From Deltaproteobacteria bacterium (GTDB lineage: Bacteria > Desulfobacterota > Desulfarculia > Adiutricales > JAGVGV01), in contig JAGVGV010000605.1 in NCBI GenBank assembly GCA_020056895.1, forward strand, positions 1 through 13,001: 13,001 nt of DNA, in the 5' to 3' direction. This document shows, piece by piece, positions 1-7,362 of the stretch. The position numbers and the translations under genes are program-made. The notes under the pieces were generated by a model. The model had not been told where the DNA came from. It worked only from the letters and a program-made list of their open reading frames with translations, and did not search any database. Within the stretch, counting starts at the first letter, position 1; every line of letters starts with the position of its first letter.

Positions 1-861
1 GTCCTTCAAGTCGCGGTTGGTGGTGGCGATGACCCGGACGTCGATGGCGATGGGGCCTTTGCCGCCCACCCGGTCCACTTCGCCTTCCTGGAGCACCCTT
101 AGGAGCTTGGCCTGGAGGGAAAGGTCCATTTCGCTGATTTCATCCAGTAAAATGGTACCGCCGTGAGCCAGTTCGAATTTGCCGATCTTGCGGCCCACCG
201 CGCCGGTAAAGGCTCCCTTTTCGTGGCCGAACAGTTCGCTTTCCAGGAGCCCTTCGGGCAGGCTGGCGCAGTTGACGGCCACGAACGGCCCGGCGCTCCG
301 GTCGGAATGGCGGTGGATGAACCGGGCCAGCAGTTCCTTGCCGGTGCCCGATTCCCCCTGGAGCAGCACCGTGGCCTGGCTGGGAGCCACGCTCCGGGCC
401 ATGCGGAGCAGTTTGAGCATTTCAGGGTCCTGGGAGATGATGGGACGGTCCTCGCCGGGGCCGTCGGCCGGAGCCGGTTCCCGGATGGTCGCGGGCCGAA
501 CGGCCAAAGCCCTGAGGACGGTCTGTTCGATATGGTCCAGGGAGAAGGGCTTGAGGATGTAATCGAAGGCGCCTTCCCGCATGGCTTCCACCGCGGTTTC
601 CACGGTGCCATAGCCGGAGATGACCACCACAGGAATCTGGGGGGCGTCGGCCTTGATCCGCCGCAGCACCTCCAACCCGTCCAGACGCGGCATGCGCACG
701 TCGGTGATCACCAAGTCATAGCCTTGGGCCCGGAATTTCTCCAGGGCCTCCAGGCCGTTTTCGGCCGTATCCACGGCGTGTCCCAAACGAGTCAGGGCCT
801 CGAACAGCGCCCCTCTCATATGGGGTTCGTCGTCCACGACGAGGATGGGTCGGGCGGGCAT
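1..861 (-). CDS. Sigma-54-dependent response regulator, NtrC/FlrC type (partial, C-terminus off window)
   Basis: This is a cytoplasmic transcription activator, phosphorylated by a partner kinase, that drives sigma-54 RNA polymerase by ATP hydrolysis. The 287 residues visible start with a receiver domain (about 5-120) with acidic residues D10/D11, phospho-acceptor D54 and conserved K104. The AAA+ domain follows, with Walker A GESGTGKE at 169-176, the sigma-54 contact loop GAFTGA at 216-221 and Walker B ILLDE at 237-241. The frame is still open at base 1, in the sensor I region (ATTNRDL), so the rest of AAA+ and the expected Fis-type helix-turn-helix lie beyond the edge. The ATG at 861 has a strong AAGGAGGG ribosome site. 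It starts 18 bp after the kinase gene and is almost surely its partner. Family assignment is firm; the regulon is unknown. Confidence 0.96.
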   Translation of the reverse strand, partial: MPARPILVVDDEPHMRGALFEALTRLGHAVDTAENGLEALEKFRAQGYDLVITDVRMPRLDGLEVLRRIKADAPQIPVVVISGYGTVETAVEAMREGAFDYILKPFSLDHIEQTVLRALAVRPATIREPAPADGPGEDRPIISQDPEMLKLLRMARSVAPSQATVLLQGESGTGKELLARFIHRHSDRSAGPFVAVNCASLPEGLLESELFGHEKGAFTGAVGRKIGKFELAHGGTILLDEISEMDLSLQAKLLRVLQEGEVDRVGGKGPIAIDVRVIATTNRDLKD

Positions 862-879
862 GGAACCCTCCTTTTTCCT

Positions 880-1995
880 TTATAGAAGAGACGTCCGGCC
901 CGGGGCCGCGGCCATGGCCGGCAACGTCACGGTTACGGTCGCCCCCTGGTGGGGCCGGCCTTGAACCTGAATGAGGCCCTGGTGGGCATCGATGATCCGG
1001 TGGCTGACGGCCAGGCCCAGCCCCAGGGTTTTATCCTTGGTGGTGAAAAAGGGATTGAAAAGCCGGTCCAGATCCCGGGGTTCGATACCCCGGCCCGTAT
1101 CCGTCAGGCGGATTTCCACCCGCCGCCGGTCGGCCGACAACTCCACGGTCAACCGGCCGCCGGGATTCAGCGCTTCCACCGCGTTTAGCACCAGGTTCAG
1201 GAACACCTGGAGAAGAAGCTCCTCGTCCCCTTCCACCCAGGCTTCTTCCGCCGCGTTCACCCGGGTTTGAATCCCTTTCTGCTGGAGGGCGTCGCCCGCC
1301 GCCTGAATGGCTTCTTCGATCAGACGGGCCACGGAGACCGGTTTTTTGATCGGTTGATGGGGCCGGGCCAGGGCCAGGTAATTGTTGATCAGATGGTTGA
1401 TTTCCTGGGTTCCCCCCAAAACCTGGGAAACCAGCCGCTCCAACCCCGGTTCCCCCTTCACTTCACGGCCCAGAATACTGGCGAACAGTTCGATCCCGCC
1501 CAAGGGATTGCGAATCTGATGGGCCACTTCGGCGGCCATTTCGCCCATGGCGGATAGCGTGTGGGTCCGTTCCCTTTGGGCGCCCAAGTGAACCTGAAAG
1601 GTCACGTCCTCGATCAAGGCCACCAGATAGGCCGTTTCCCCCTGAACGGAATCGCCCAGGCGGGACAGGCGGAAAGACAACAGCCGGCCCTGGGGACCCG
1701 TGAGCACCACCGCTTCGCCGGCCGGTCCGTCCAACCCCCGTTGCTGAACGAACCCCCGAAGCGCCGATGGCAACGCGGCCGAACCTTCCTTTTCGAGGTC
1801 CAACAACCGGCATGCCGCCTGGTTGGCCAGCACCAGTTCCCCCTTGCCATCCAGGACCGCCACCCCGGTGGGGATGTGATCCAGAAGATCAGTCAAAAAG
1901 GAATGGGAGGGCGCCGTTTCCAGCCAGGGGGTCGGGCCCGCCGGGGCTTGATCCACCAGGCCGGCGTCGGCCGGGGGGATGCTTTTTTCCATCAT
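880..1995 (-). CDS. Soluble PAS-domain sensor histidine kinase (NtrB/FlrB type)
   Basis: This 371-aa kinase should autophosphorylate on histidine and pass the phosphate to the regulator encoded just downstream. I see no membrane segment, so it is cytoplasmic. Residues about 32-135 form a PAS-like domain (HIPTGVAVLDGKGELVLANQ). The HisKA region carries H159 in the motif AHQIRNPLGGIELFAS, which resembles FlrB/FleS and NtrB kinases. The HATPase domain has N271 (LVLNAVEAL), the G1 box DTGRG at 299-303, the F box NPFFTTK and the G2 box LGLGLA. The reading frame is open back to 2097, but ATG 1995 overlaps the TGA of the TPR gene as ATGA and has GGAG about 10 bases upstream, so I start it there; ATG 1992 directly follows and is an alternative. 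The overlap suggests translational coupling. What the PAS domain senses is unknown. Confidence 0.93.
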   Translation of the reverse strand: MMEKSIPPADAGLVDQAPAGPTPWLETAPSHSFLTDLLDHIPTGVAVLDGKGELVLANQAACRLLDLEKEGSAALPSALRGFVQQRGLDGPAGEAVVLTGPQGRLLSFRLSRLGDSVQGETAYLVALIEDVTFQVHLGAQRERTHTLSAMGEMAAEVAHQIRNPLGGIELFASILGREVKGEPGLERLVSQVLGGTQEINHLINNYLALARPHQPIKKPVSVARLIEEAIQAAGDALQQKGIQTRVNAAEEAWVEGDEELLLQVFLNLVLNAVEALNPGGRLTVELSADRRRVEIRLTDTGRGIEPRDLDRLFNPFFTTKDKTLGLGLAVSHRIIDAHQGLIQVQGRPHQGATVTVTLPAMAAAPGRTSLL

Positions 1996-4652
1996 GGCTG
2001 TTTCTCCGCGGGTGGTGACGATTTGCTTTTCAGCAGCCGTTCGACTTTTTCGTTGGGCGCCAGGGCTTTGAATTCCTGTTCGGCCACGCCTCGCCAAAAG
2101 GGTTCGGGCGCGGCTTTCAAGCGTTCGAGCGCCGTTTTCATTTTTGCTGGCCGGCCCAATTGGCGGTACGCGTTGACGATGATATAGAGCGTTTCGGAGT
2201 ACGGTTGCGTTTGGGCCAGGGACATGGCCGCATCGAACTGGGCTTCCGCTTCCGGGTTCAACCCCCGGCTAAGGTACGCCTTGCCCAAGTGGGAATAAGC
2301 CAGAAACAGGTCGTTGGGGCTTCCATGTCCTTTTTTCAAAAGGTCCACGGCTTGTTCCAGGGCCGTTGTCCCGCCTTCCAGGTTTCCTTTTTTTAAATAC
2401 AATTCCCCAAGCATTCGTTGAACGTCCGGATCACTATTCTGGCCGGCGGCCACCGCCTGCTCCAAATGGCCGATGGCCTCATCCACTTTGCCCAATGCCG
2501 TTTCGGCCTTGGCCTGTTCCACCAGGGACCGGGGGCCCTTGGCATGGTTGGGGAATTGTTTTCGGAAGTCCTCGAAGTGCTGGATGGCCAGATCGTATTT
2601 TTCCTGAGTCAAGTACGCCAGGCCCAGGCCATACAGGCGTTCATCCTGGCCTTCGGGAACGTCCTTGTTGGCTTCCCAAAGTTTGGCCGCTTCGGTCTGG
2701 AGCCCCAACGCCGCGTTGATCTTGGCCAAAAGATGGCGCATTTCGGGCCAGGTTTCCTGGTCCACCCATTGTTTGTTGGCGGTATACAGCGCGGCCGCTT
2801 CGGCGTACTTTTTCCGGTAAAACTGGTTGTACGCCTCCTCCAGAATGGCCCGGCTCAAAAGGTGCTTGGCCTCTTCAGCCAGAGGCGTTTTGGGAAACCG
2901 GGTCAAAAGCTTCAACAATGATTCCATGGCCAACCGGTGTTCATCCAGGTTCATGTACGACTGGCCAATGCGAAGGAGCGCCAACTGGACCAGGGGCGAA
3001 TCGTCCTGGGCGTCGGCCACCTTGCGATACATGTTGATCGACGCGCCTTCCACGCCGTTTTCCAGTTCGTTGAACAGTTCCGAGGTTTCAAAAATTTTCC
3101 GCAAAGCCCCGGCATCCGCCAACCGCATCATGGCCACCAGGGCGCCCACGGTTTCGGGATACCGTTTCCGGGTCAGGGCATACATTTCCAGAGCCCGGTC
3201 CAACTGGTTCTGATCCTTGAATCCATCCCCGATCCGGGCCATCACCAGGTCCGCGTCCGGGGCTTCGGGCATCAGATTGATATAATGGAACAAAAACGCC
3301 CTGGCCAGTTCGTAGGCACCCAGGTGGTGGTAGCTTTCACCCATAAAAAAAAGGATTTCCGGTTTTTTCAGATAGTATTCGGGATGGTCCGCCAGCAGCC
3401 CCTTCAGGGTTTCCACCGCCTGGCTGAACAGGCCTTCGTCAAAGAACGACCGGCCCATGGTGAACTGAATTTCACTGACCCGCTCTCCGATGGGCCGCGC
3501 GGCGAGGACTTCCTCCAAGAGCGCCTTGGCTTCTTCGCGGCGGTCCATGCGCAAGTAGGCCTCGGCCAGCATGACCTTGGCGATCAGGGCGTACCGGCCT
3601 TCGGGAAACTGATCGAGCATGAGCTTCAGGTACCCTTCGGCCTCCTGGTTGTATTCCATTTTCAGGTACGCCTGAGCCCGCATGGCGCTGGCTCGGGGGG
3701 CTTCGGGCGACGAAGGATACGCGGACAGGGCTTCCTGGTACGCGGAACTGACCTTGGGGAATTCGTCGGCCAGTTTGTCCTGATTTTCGTAGTACAGAGC
3801 ATCAGCCAAAAGATAGGTACCCAGGGCCGTCAGGGAATTGTCGGGAAATTTTGTTTTCAGATCCGTCAAGGGAGCCACGGCGCCGGGGAAATCGCCCGCG
3901 GCCATCCGTTCGGCGGCTTGAGCCAAAAGGGCCTGAGCCGTTTCGGGCTTGGGTTCCTTGGGCAGCCGGATGCGGATTTCCTTGGCCGTTTGGCGGGGGT
4001 CGGGGAGGTCCAGGTTGGGGCGGTCGCCGGGTTCCAGGCCTTCCGTCTCGATCTGGTCTTCGGCCCGGAGGTCCACCACCACCGAGGTCCGGTCCGGGCT
4101 GGTGAAATGCCTGAATTTAAACCGGGTAACGGCCAGGCGGACCTTGGCCGCCAGCCGGCCCGAGGTCTGGTCCAGGGCCACGGCGCTCACCATGGCGTCC
4201 CGTAAATCCGTTAACCCGGATTTCTGGGCCTGGGCCGGTCCGAAATCCAGGATCAGCTTGTCCACGTCCTCCCTCCGGACGCTGTACTGAGTAACGGGCT
4301 GGGAAAACGAAAAGATCAAGCGGGTATACTCCTCCAGCGTTCCCAGTTGAACGCCCGTCAGGATGATCGCTCCGGAAGGGGAGACCACCGTTGGTCCGGC
4401 TTCCGGTGGACTCGCCGGCCGGTCCCCTTTCACGGGTTCGGCCGGGGCTGGGGCGGGCTGAGGGGCCTTGGCCGCGGGGGTTTTCCGAGGCGCCGCGCCC
4501 AAAACCGCCAAAAAACAGAGCAGTACCCAAAAAATGGCCCAGGGCCTGGCGAGGCCTCGCGGGCGGCCGTTTTCCGGCCGGCGGACCGTTGGGGCCGCCT
4601 GAAAGGGAATCGATCTCATGTTTGCTCCGCGCCTAGGGTAAGCAAAGCCCAT
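1992..4652 (-). CDS. Secreted or membrane-anchored AMIN-like/TPR repeat protein
   Basis: This large envelope protein (886 aa) probably acts as a periplasmic scaffold. After a basic N-terminus, a hydrophobic segment at about 38-53 ends in AxGAA and looks like a signal peptide or anchor. A Pro/Ala-rich linker (about 55-90) leads to a beta-rich AMIN-like domain (about 96-196), a type that binds peptidoglycan or envelope partners in known proteins. From about 240 to 865 there are many TPR-like helical repeats, with stretches such as AAGDFPGAVAPL and RRMDREE-like turns. It is the first gene of the operon with the kinase and response regulator, and its TGA overlaps the kinase ATG. ATG 4619 (GGAG, 5-base spacing) is an alternative start giving a shorter signal n-region; ATG 4652 has GGGGAG with 8-base spacing. 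The family is clear but the partner is unknown. A link to envelope or flagellar assembly is inference only. Confidence 0.88.
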   Translation of the reverse strand: MGFAYPRRGANMRSIPFQAAPTVRRPENGRPRGLARPWAIFWVLLCFLAVLGAAPRKTPAAKAPQPAPAPAEPVKGDRPASPPEAGPTVVSPSGAIILTGVQLGTLEEYTRLIFSFSQPVTQYSVRREDVDKLILDFGPAQAQKSGLTDLRDAMVSAVALDQTSGRLAAKVRLAVTRFKFRHFTSPDRTSVVVDLRAEDQIETEGLEPGDRPNLDLPDPRQTAKEIRIRLPKEPKPETAQALLAQAAERMAAGDFPGAVAPLTDLKTKFPDNSLTALGTYLLADALYYENQDKLADEFPKVSSAYQEALSAYPSSPEAPRASAMRAQAYLKMEYNQEAEGYLKLMLDQFPEGRYALIAKVMLAEAYLRMDRREEAKALLEEVLAARPIGERVSEIQFTMGRSFFDEGLFSQAVETLKGLLADHPEYYLKKPEILFFMGESYHHLGAYELARAFLFHYINLMPEAPDADLVMARIGDGFKDQNQLDRALEMYALTRKRYPETVGALVAMMRLADAGALRKIFETSELFNELENGVEGASINMYRKVADAQDDSPLVQLALLRIGQSYMNLDEHRLAMESLLKLLTRFPKTPLAEEAKHLLSRAILEEAYNQFYRKKYAEAAALYTANKQWVDQETWPEMRHLLAKINAALGLQTEAAKLWEANKDVPEGQDERLYGLGLAYLTQEKYDLAIQHFEDFRKQFPNHAKGPRSLVEQAKAETALGKVDEAIGHLEQAVAAGQNSDPDVQRMLGELYLKKGNLEGGTTALEQAVDLLKKGHGSPNDLFLAYSHLGKAYLSRGLNPEAEAQFDAAMSLAQTQPYSETLYIIVNAYRQLGRPAKMKTALERLKAAPEPFWRGVAEQEFKALAPNEKVERLLKSKSSPPAEKQP

Positions 4653-4680
4653 GCCACGTTCTCCCCGATTGGGAGCATGG
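4649..4680 (-). promoter_or_regulatory. Hairpin covering ribosome site and start codon of the TPR gene
   Basis: Read on the minus strand, CCATG-CTCCC, a 5-base loop, GGGAG, a 7-base bulge and CATGG form two 5-bp stems. GGGAG is the ribosome site for ATG 4652 and the last CATGG contains that ATG. If 4619 is the true start, the hairpin lies in the leader instead. The pairing is seen in the sequence; regulation is inference, and the stem is short enough to arise by chance. Confidence 0.35.
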
Positions 4681-4695
4681 CCGTGTCGTTCAACT

Positions 4696-4704
4696 ATTCT
4701 ATCA
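4696..4704 (-). promoter_or_regulatory. Candidate extended -10 promoter for the TPR/kinase/regulator operon
   Basis: On the minus strand TGATAGAAT matches an extended -10 element (TGn then TAGAAT, five of six to TATAAT). I see no good -35 at 17 bp. Transcription would start near 4689, about 37 bases before ATG 4652, placing the hairpin at 4649-4680 in the leader. I found no convincing sigma-54 (-24/-12) element here. Confidence 0.4.
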
Positions 4705-4800
4705 TGGGAATGAAGGCGCCGGACCGAGGAGAGGGGGCCAAAGGGATTAGCGTCAGGCTATCGGATCGGCCGTCGTCGTCAAAAAACCGTCGACCGGACT

Positions 4801-4826
4801 GGAGGCGGACGGCCTCAACCGCCTCC
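4801..4826 (-). terminator. Possible terminator hairpin after the nicotinate phosphoribosyltransferase gene
   Basis: GGAGGCGG and CCGCCTCC form a perfect 8-bp stem around a 10-base loop, starting 17 bases after the stop of the minus-strand gene. A T6 run on that strand (4789-4784) comes only after a 10-base gap, so it is not a textbook intrinsic terminator. It may instead act with Rho or only protect the 3' end. Confidence 0.4.
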
Positions 4827-4843
4827 CCAACCATCCAACGGGA

Positions 4844-5989
4844 TCACCCGGCCGTCGGGAAAAAGGGCAGTTGGGCGAGCACCCGGTCCCGGATATCCCT
4901 GGGGTGAGGGACCGGATCGGGTGGGGGCCCCAGAAGTGGTTCCCAGGGAGCCCCGCAGGGGCAGGCGTCGGGAATCCGGTCCAGGGGGACCACCAGGTCC
5001 CGGCGGCAGCCGGAACACCGGTACACGGCCTTAACTCCGGACCGCTGCCCTCTTTTGGCCAGGGGTTGGCCGTTCACTTCCACGATATCCATGGAAAAAT
5101 CCACCGGCGGGGCGTTGCTGATGGCCGTGCCCACGCCAAAGGCGTCCACCAGGGGAGCCAGGTCCTTCAGCGTTGTTTCATTCAAACCGCCGCTGGCGAT
5201 GATTTTTACGTCCGATCGACCCACCAGGTCCAGTTCCCACCGGACTTCCTCGACAATCCGCCGGAAATCTCCTCTTCGAGAGCTCGGGGTATCCAGCCGG
5301 ACGCCCCACAGCCGGCGCCCCATGGCCTGGGCGACTCGGAGGGCTTCGAACTTTTCGTCCTGAAAGGTATCGATCAGGCTTACCCGCCGGACCGAGGGAT
5401 CGATCACTTCGTCAAAGGCCTGGGTGGCGGTCACGGTATCGCCCATCAGCAGCACCAGGGCGTGGGGCATGGTGCCCACGGGTTCCTGGCCGATCAGCCG
5501 GGCGCCCAGGGCCATGGCCACGCCGTCGCATCCGCCGATATAGGCGCTCCGTTCGACCATGGGCGCCACCGCCGGATGAACCCGCCGGGCGCCAAAGGAA
5601 TACAAGGTTTTGTCGCCGGCCGCCTGGCGGCAACGGGCGGCCATGGTGGCCACGCCCGAGGCTTGGCACAACAGGCCCAACAAAGCCGTTTCCAAATGTC
5701 CGAAATCCAAGTACCGGCCTTCGATTTCGAGGACCGGTTCGAAGGCGCGAAACACCGTTCCTTCAGCCATCAACCGGACTTTTACATCCAGATCCCCAAG
5801 CAGCGAAAGGGCTTCCTCGATACCCGCCAGCACCCCCCAGGTCCAATCCCGGGGCATTCCCTTGGCCATGAATTCAACCCGAACCCGGGCATCGATGCCT
5901 CTGGCTTCGAGCACCCGGCGGGTCCGTAAAAAATAGATATCCAACACCTGGCCGTTCTTGATCTCTTCTTCACTGGCCGTATGCAGCAT
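4844..5989 (-). CDS. Nicotinate phosphoribosyltransferase, archaeal-like form with C-terminal zinc knuckle
   Basis: This cytoplasmic enzyme should join nicotinate to PRPP to make nicotinate mononucleotide, the entry step of the Preiss-Handler NAD salvage pathway. Its 381 residues carry family landmarks: VEFMAKGMP near 38-46, the core SGVATMAARCR (111-121), SFGARRVHPA (131-140), the conserved histidine in GTMPHAL (H175), IDTFQDE (206-212), LDTPSSRRGD (232-241), and phosphate-loop SGGLNE and FGVGTAIS (about 266-291). The C-terminus has CSGC...CPC (Cys 325, 328, 343, 345), like the zinc-knuckle domain of the Thermoplasma acidophilum enzyme; this recalls a known family feature, not a search result. 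The length fits this shorter subfamily. The ATG at 5989 has a GAGAGG ribosome site. It lies 68 bp after the hydrolase gene and is probably co-transcribed. Nicotinamide phosphoribosyltransferase is a less likely reading. Confidence 0.92.
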   Translation of the reverse strand: MLHTASEEEIKNGQVLDIYFLRTRRVLEARGIDARVRVEFMAKGMPRDWTWGVLAGIEEALSLLGDLDVKVRLMAEGTVFRAFEPVLEIEGRYLDFGHLETALLGLLCQASGVATMAARCRQAAGDKTLYSFGARRVHPAVAPMVERSAYIGGCDGVAMALGARLIGQEPVGTMPHALVLLMGDTVTATQAFDEVIDPSVRRVSLIDTFQDEKFEALRVAQAMGRRLWGVRLDTPSSRRGDFRRIVEEVRWELDLVGRSDVKIIASGGLNETTLKDLAPLVDAFGVGTAISNAPPVDFSMDIVEVNGQPLAKRGQRSGVKAVYRCSGCRRDLVVPLDRIPDACPCGAPWEPLLGPPPDPVPHPRDIRDRVLAQLPFFPTAG

Positions 5990-6057
5990 GGAACCTCTCA
6001 GGGGGCCGGGGATGCCGATGATCTCCCGGGAAAAATTTCAAGTATTGGAATCAGCTA

Positions 6058-6843
6058 TTATTTTTGGTTGGTCACGGCGGTTCGGGCGGCCGCGTCCAGA
6101 AAGGCCGTCACCCGCTCCCGGTAGATCGGAGCCAGAGGGGATTCCAGGGCGTCGATATGGCCTACGCCGGGGAGGATCACCAGTTCCTTGGGGTCGGCCG
6201 CCGCCTGGTGCATCCGTTCCGAATGAGCCGGAGGAACCACGGTATCGGCCGTGCCGTGGAGAAAGAGTTTGGGCACGCGGCTGGCCGCCAGGGGACCCAG
6301 CGTGGAAAACCCATCCGGGACCTTTATGTCGGCGCCCGGATAGACTTCCAGGAACAGGTCGCGAAAGGAGGTGAGTCCCGCTTCCAAAATGGCGGCGGCT
6401 AATTGAGGAAAGTCCGGAAGCAGATGCGCCGAGGTGAAGGCGCCCATGGATTGCCCGAACAGGGCCAGGGGTTGGCCCGGAACCGGGGGATCGTCCAGCA
6501 AGGCCCGGACGGCGGCCCCACCATCGGCGATGATCCCGGCCAGGGACGGCGTACCTGGGCTTTTCCCGTATCCCCGGTAGTCAAAAGTGATCAGATCAAA
6601 CCCTTCCCGAGCCAGAAAAGCCGAAGCGAACAGATGGGCGGTCATGTTCTGGGCGTTGCCGTGAAGGTGCAAAACGGTCAGCCCCCGGGGAATCACCCGC
6701 CGATCCGGCCGGATGTGCCAGGCGGACAAGAACGCACCTTCAGGACCGGGGAGGGGACGGTCGGCATAGGACAAATCCCATTGATCCGGATTCGCGTATT
6801 CGAACCGGTCGGGGTAAAAACAGTGGTGTTCCGCGATAAGCAC
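6058..6843 (-). CDS. Alpha/beta hydrolase (serine hydrolase of the BEM46/ABHD13-like type)
   Basis: This predicted serine hydrolase has no visible signal peptide and its substrate is unknown. Using GTG 6843, the 261 residues show the oxyanion region LHLHGNAQN (58-66), FDYRGYGKSPGTPS (87-100), the nucleophile elbow GQSMG with S132, the acid D200 in HGTADTVVPP, and H229 in GVGHID. This is a complete triad in canonical order. I chose GTG 6843 because TGGAGG lies 8 bases upstream; the frame is open to a TTG at 6858, which has a much poorer ribosome site. The gene sits between the zinc-ribbon gene (72-bp gap) and the phosphoribosyltransferase gene (68-bp gap), all on one strand, so an operon is likely, though no shared pathway is evident. 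Confidence 0.9.
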   Translation of the reverse strand: MLIAEHHCFYPDRFEYANPDQWDLSYADRPLPGPEGAFLSAWHIRPDRRVIPRGLTVLHLHGNAQNMTAHLFASAFLAREGFDLITFDYRGYGKSPGTPSLAGIIADGGAAVRALLDDPPVPGQPLALFGQSMGAFTSAHLLPDFPQLAAAILEAGLTSFRDLFLEVYPGADIKVPDGFSTLGPLAASRVPKLFLHGTADTVVPPAHSERMHQAAADPKELVILPGVGHIDALESPLAPIYRERVTAFLDAAARTAVTNQK

Positions 6844-6915
6844 GGCCGGGGCCTCCAACAGGGGATATCCCGTCCCTCAAGGAGACCCTCGGCCATGGAT
6901 ATCAGGGGGTCCTTT

Positions 6916-7101
6916 TCAGACGGATTCCAGGAACCGGGTGTTCACGCCGTTGATGGGGTCTACCCGAACGCGGAGCAACCGGCCGCACCGGGGGCACCCG
7001 CCTTCATAATGAGTGCCGTTCCGGTTCATATAGATTCGGGTGTACACCTGACAACAGTTGAACTTGACGCCCAGGAATTTTCTGTTTTTCCTCGTTTCCA
7101 T
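6916..7101 (-). CDS. Small zinc-ribbon-like protein, function unknown
   Basis: A 61-aa protein with two cysteine pairs: C16-C17 in KFNCCQVYTRIY and C36/C39 in EGGCPRCGRLLRV, followed by a basic stretch and NGVNTRFL at the end. The pattern (FNCCxVYxRIY, then GT, then CPxCxR, then G-TRF) matches small conserved proteins I associate with Desulfobacterota genomes; it likely binds one zinc ion. No function can be given. ATG 7101 has only GGAG 11 bases upstream, and that same stretch overlaps a near-consensus -10 box, so the message may have almost no leader. It is the first gene of the presumed operon with the hydrolase and phosphoribosyltransferase. A longer open frame upstream to 7371 has no family-like content and I leave it out. 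Confidence 0.82.
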   Translation of the reverse strand: METRKNRKFLGVKFNCCQVYTRIYMNRNGTHYEGGCPRCGRLLRVRVDPINGVNTRFLESV

Positions 7102-7107
7102 AAAGTT

Positions 7108-7137
7108 ATTATCTCCGCGGAGGGCCGGCTCTGTCAA
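7108..7137 (-). promoter_or_regulatory. Strong sigma-70-type promoter for the zinc-ribbon operon
   Basis: On the minus strand, TTGACA (7137-7132) is followed after 18 bp by GATAAT (7113-7108), five of six to the -10 consensus. The expected start point, about seven bases further, falls at or beside base 7101, the A of the ATG. A perfect 10-bp palindrome CTCCGCGGAG (7113-7122) touches the -10 box and could be an operator. Boxes are seen directly; activity is inferred. Confidence 0.68.
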
Positions 7138-7260
7138 GAGCCTCCGGTGGCCCCGGAATTGCATATTTTTGTACGTCCAGCCCCCCTTGGGGCCGGTCCG
7201 AAGGGCTCTCCTCTTCGTATCGGCCGTCCGGCGGCTGGAGTTTAACTCGGTTCGGGAGCG

Positions 7261-7285
7261 GGTTTCCGGCGGTTGGCCGGAAGCC
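7261..7285 (+). repeat. Inverted repeat / hairpin, 10-bp stem, upstream of lipoprotein gene
   Basis: GGTTTCCGGC and GCCGGAAGCC pair over 10 bp with one G-T wobble around the loop GGTTG. It lies 78 bases before the lipoprotein ATG and 15 bases before a second hairpin. No T-run follows, so it is not an intrinsic terminator. It may be a leader structure or protein-binding site. Confidence 0.5.
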
Positions 7286-7300
7286 GTCCCAACCGCTGAC

Positions 7301-7329
7301 CCGGATGCCACATCGCGGCGGGCATCCGG
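7301..7329 (+). repeat. Perfect 9-bp inverted repeat upstream of lipoprotein gene
   Basis: CCGGATGCC and GGCATCCGG are exact reverse complements separated by 11 bases. The repeat ends 33 bases before ATG 7363 and leaves the ribosome site (7348-7355) free. An operator or an mRNA hairpin are both possible. Confidence 0.5.
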
Positions 7330-7362
7330 CCTGATCCATTTCTGCCTAGGAAGGAACGGCCC

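Noticed and set aside
2937..4205. Long open frame on the plus strand opposite the TPR gene.
   Set aside because: His/Gln/Phe/Gly-rich translation with no domain is the usual mirror image of a high-GC coding strand.
4784..4800. T6 run on the minus strand preceded by CCGGTCGACGG as a terminator.
   Set aside because: The stem is only three pairs; the better hairpin lies further upstream at 4801-4826.
4871..5929. Open frame on the plus strand opposite the nicotinate phosphoribosyltransferase.
   Set aside because: Antisense shadow of a well-supported enzyme, with no ribosome site or recognisable domain.
6862..6871. Perfect palindrome GGGATATCCC in the gap between the zinc-ribbon and hydrolase genes.
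   Set aside because: A single short palindrome inside a likely operon with no promoter near it; too weak to call a site.
6693..6896. Open frame starting ATGGCCGAGGG between the zinc-ribbon and hydrolase genes, on the same strand.
   Set aside because: It runs out of frame through the start of the hydrolase, has no strong ribosome site and an unlikely product.
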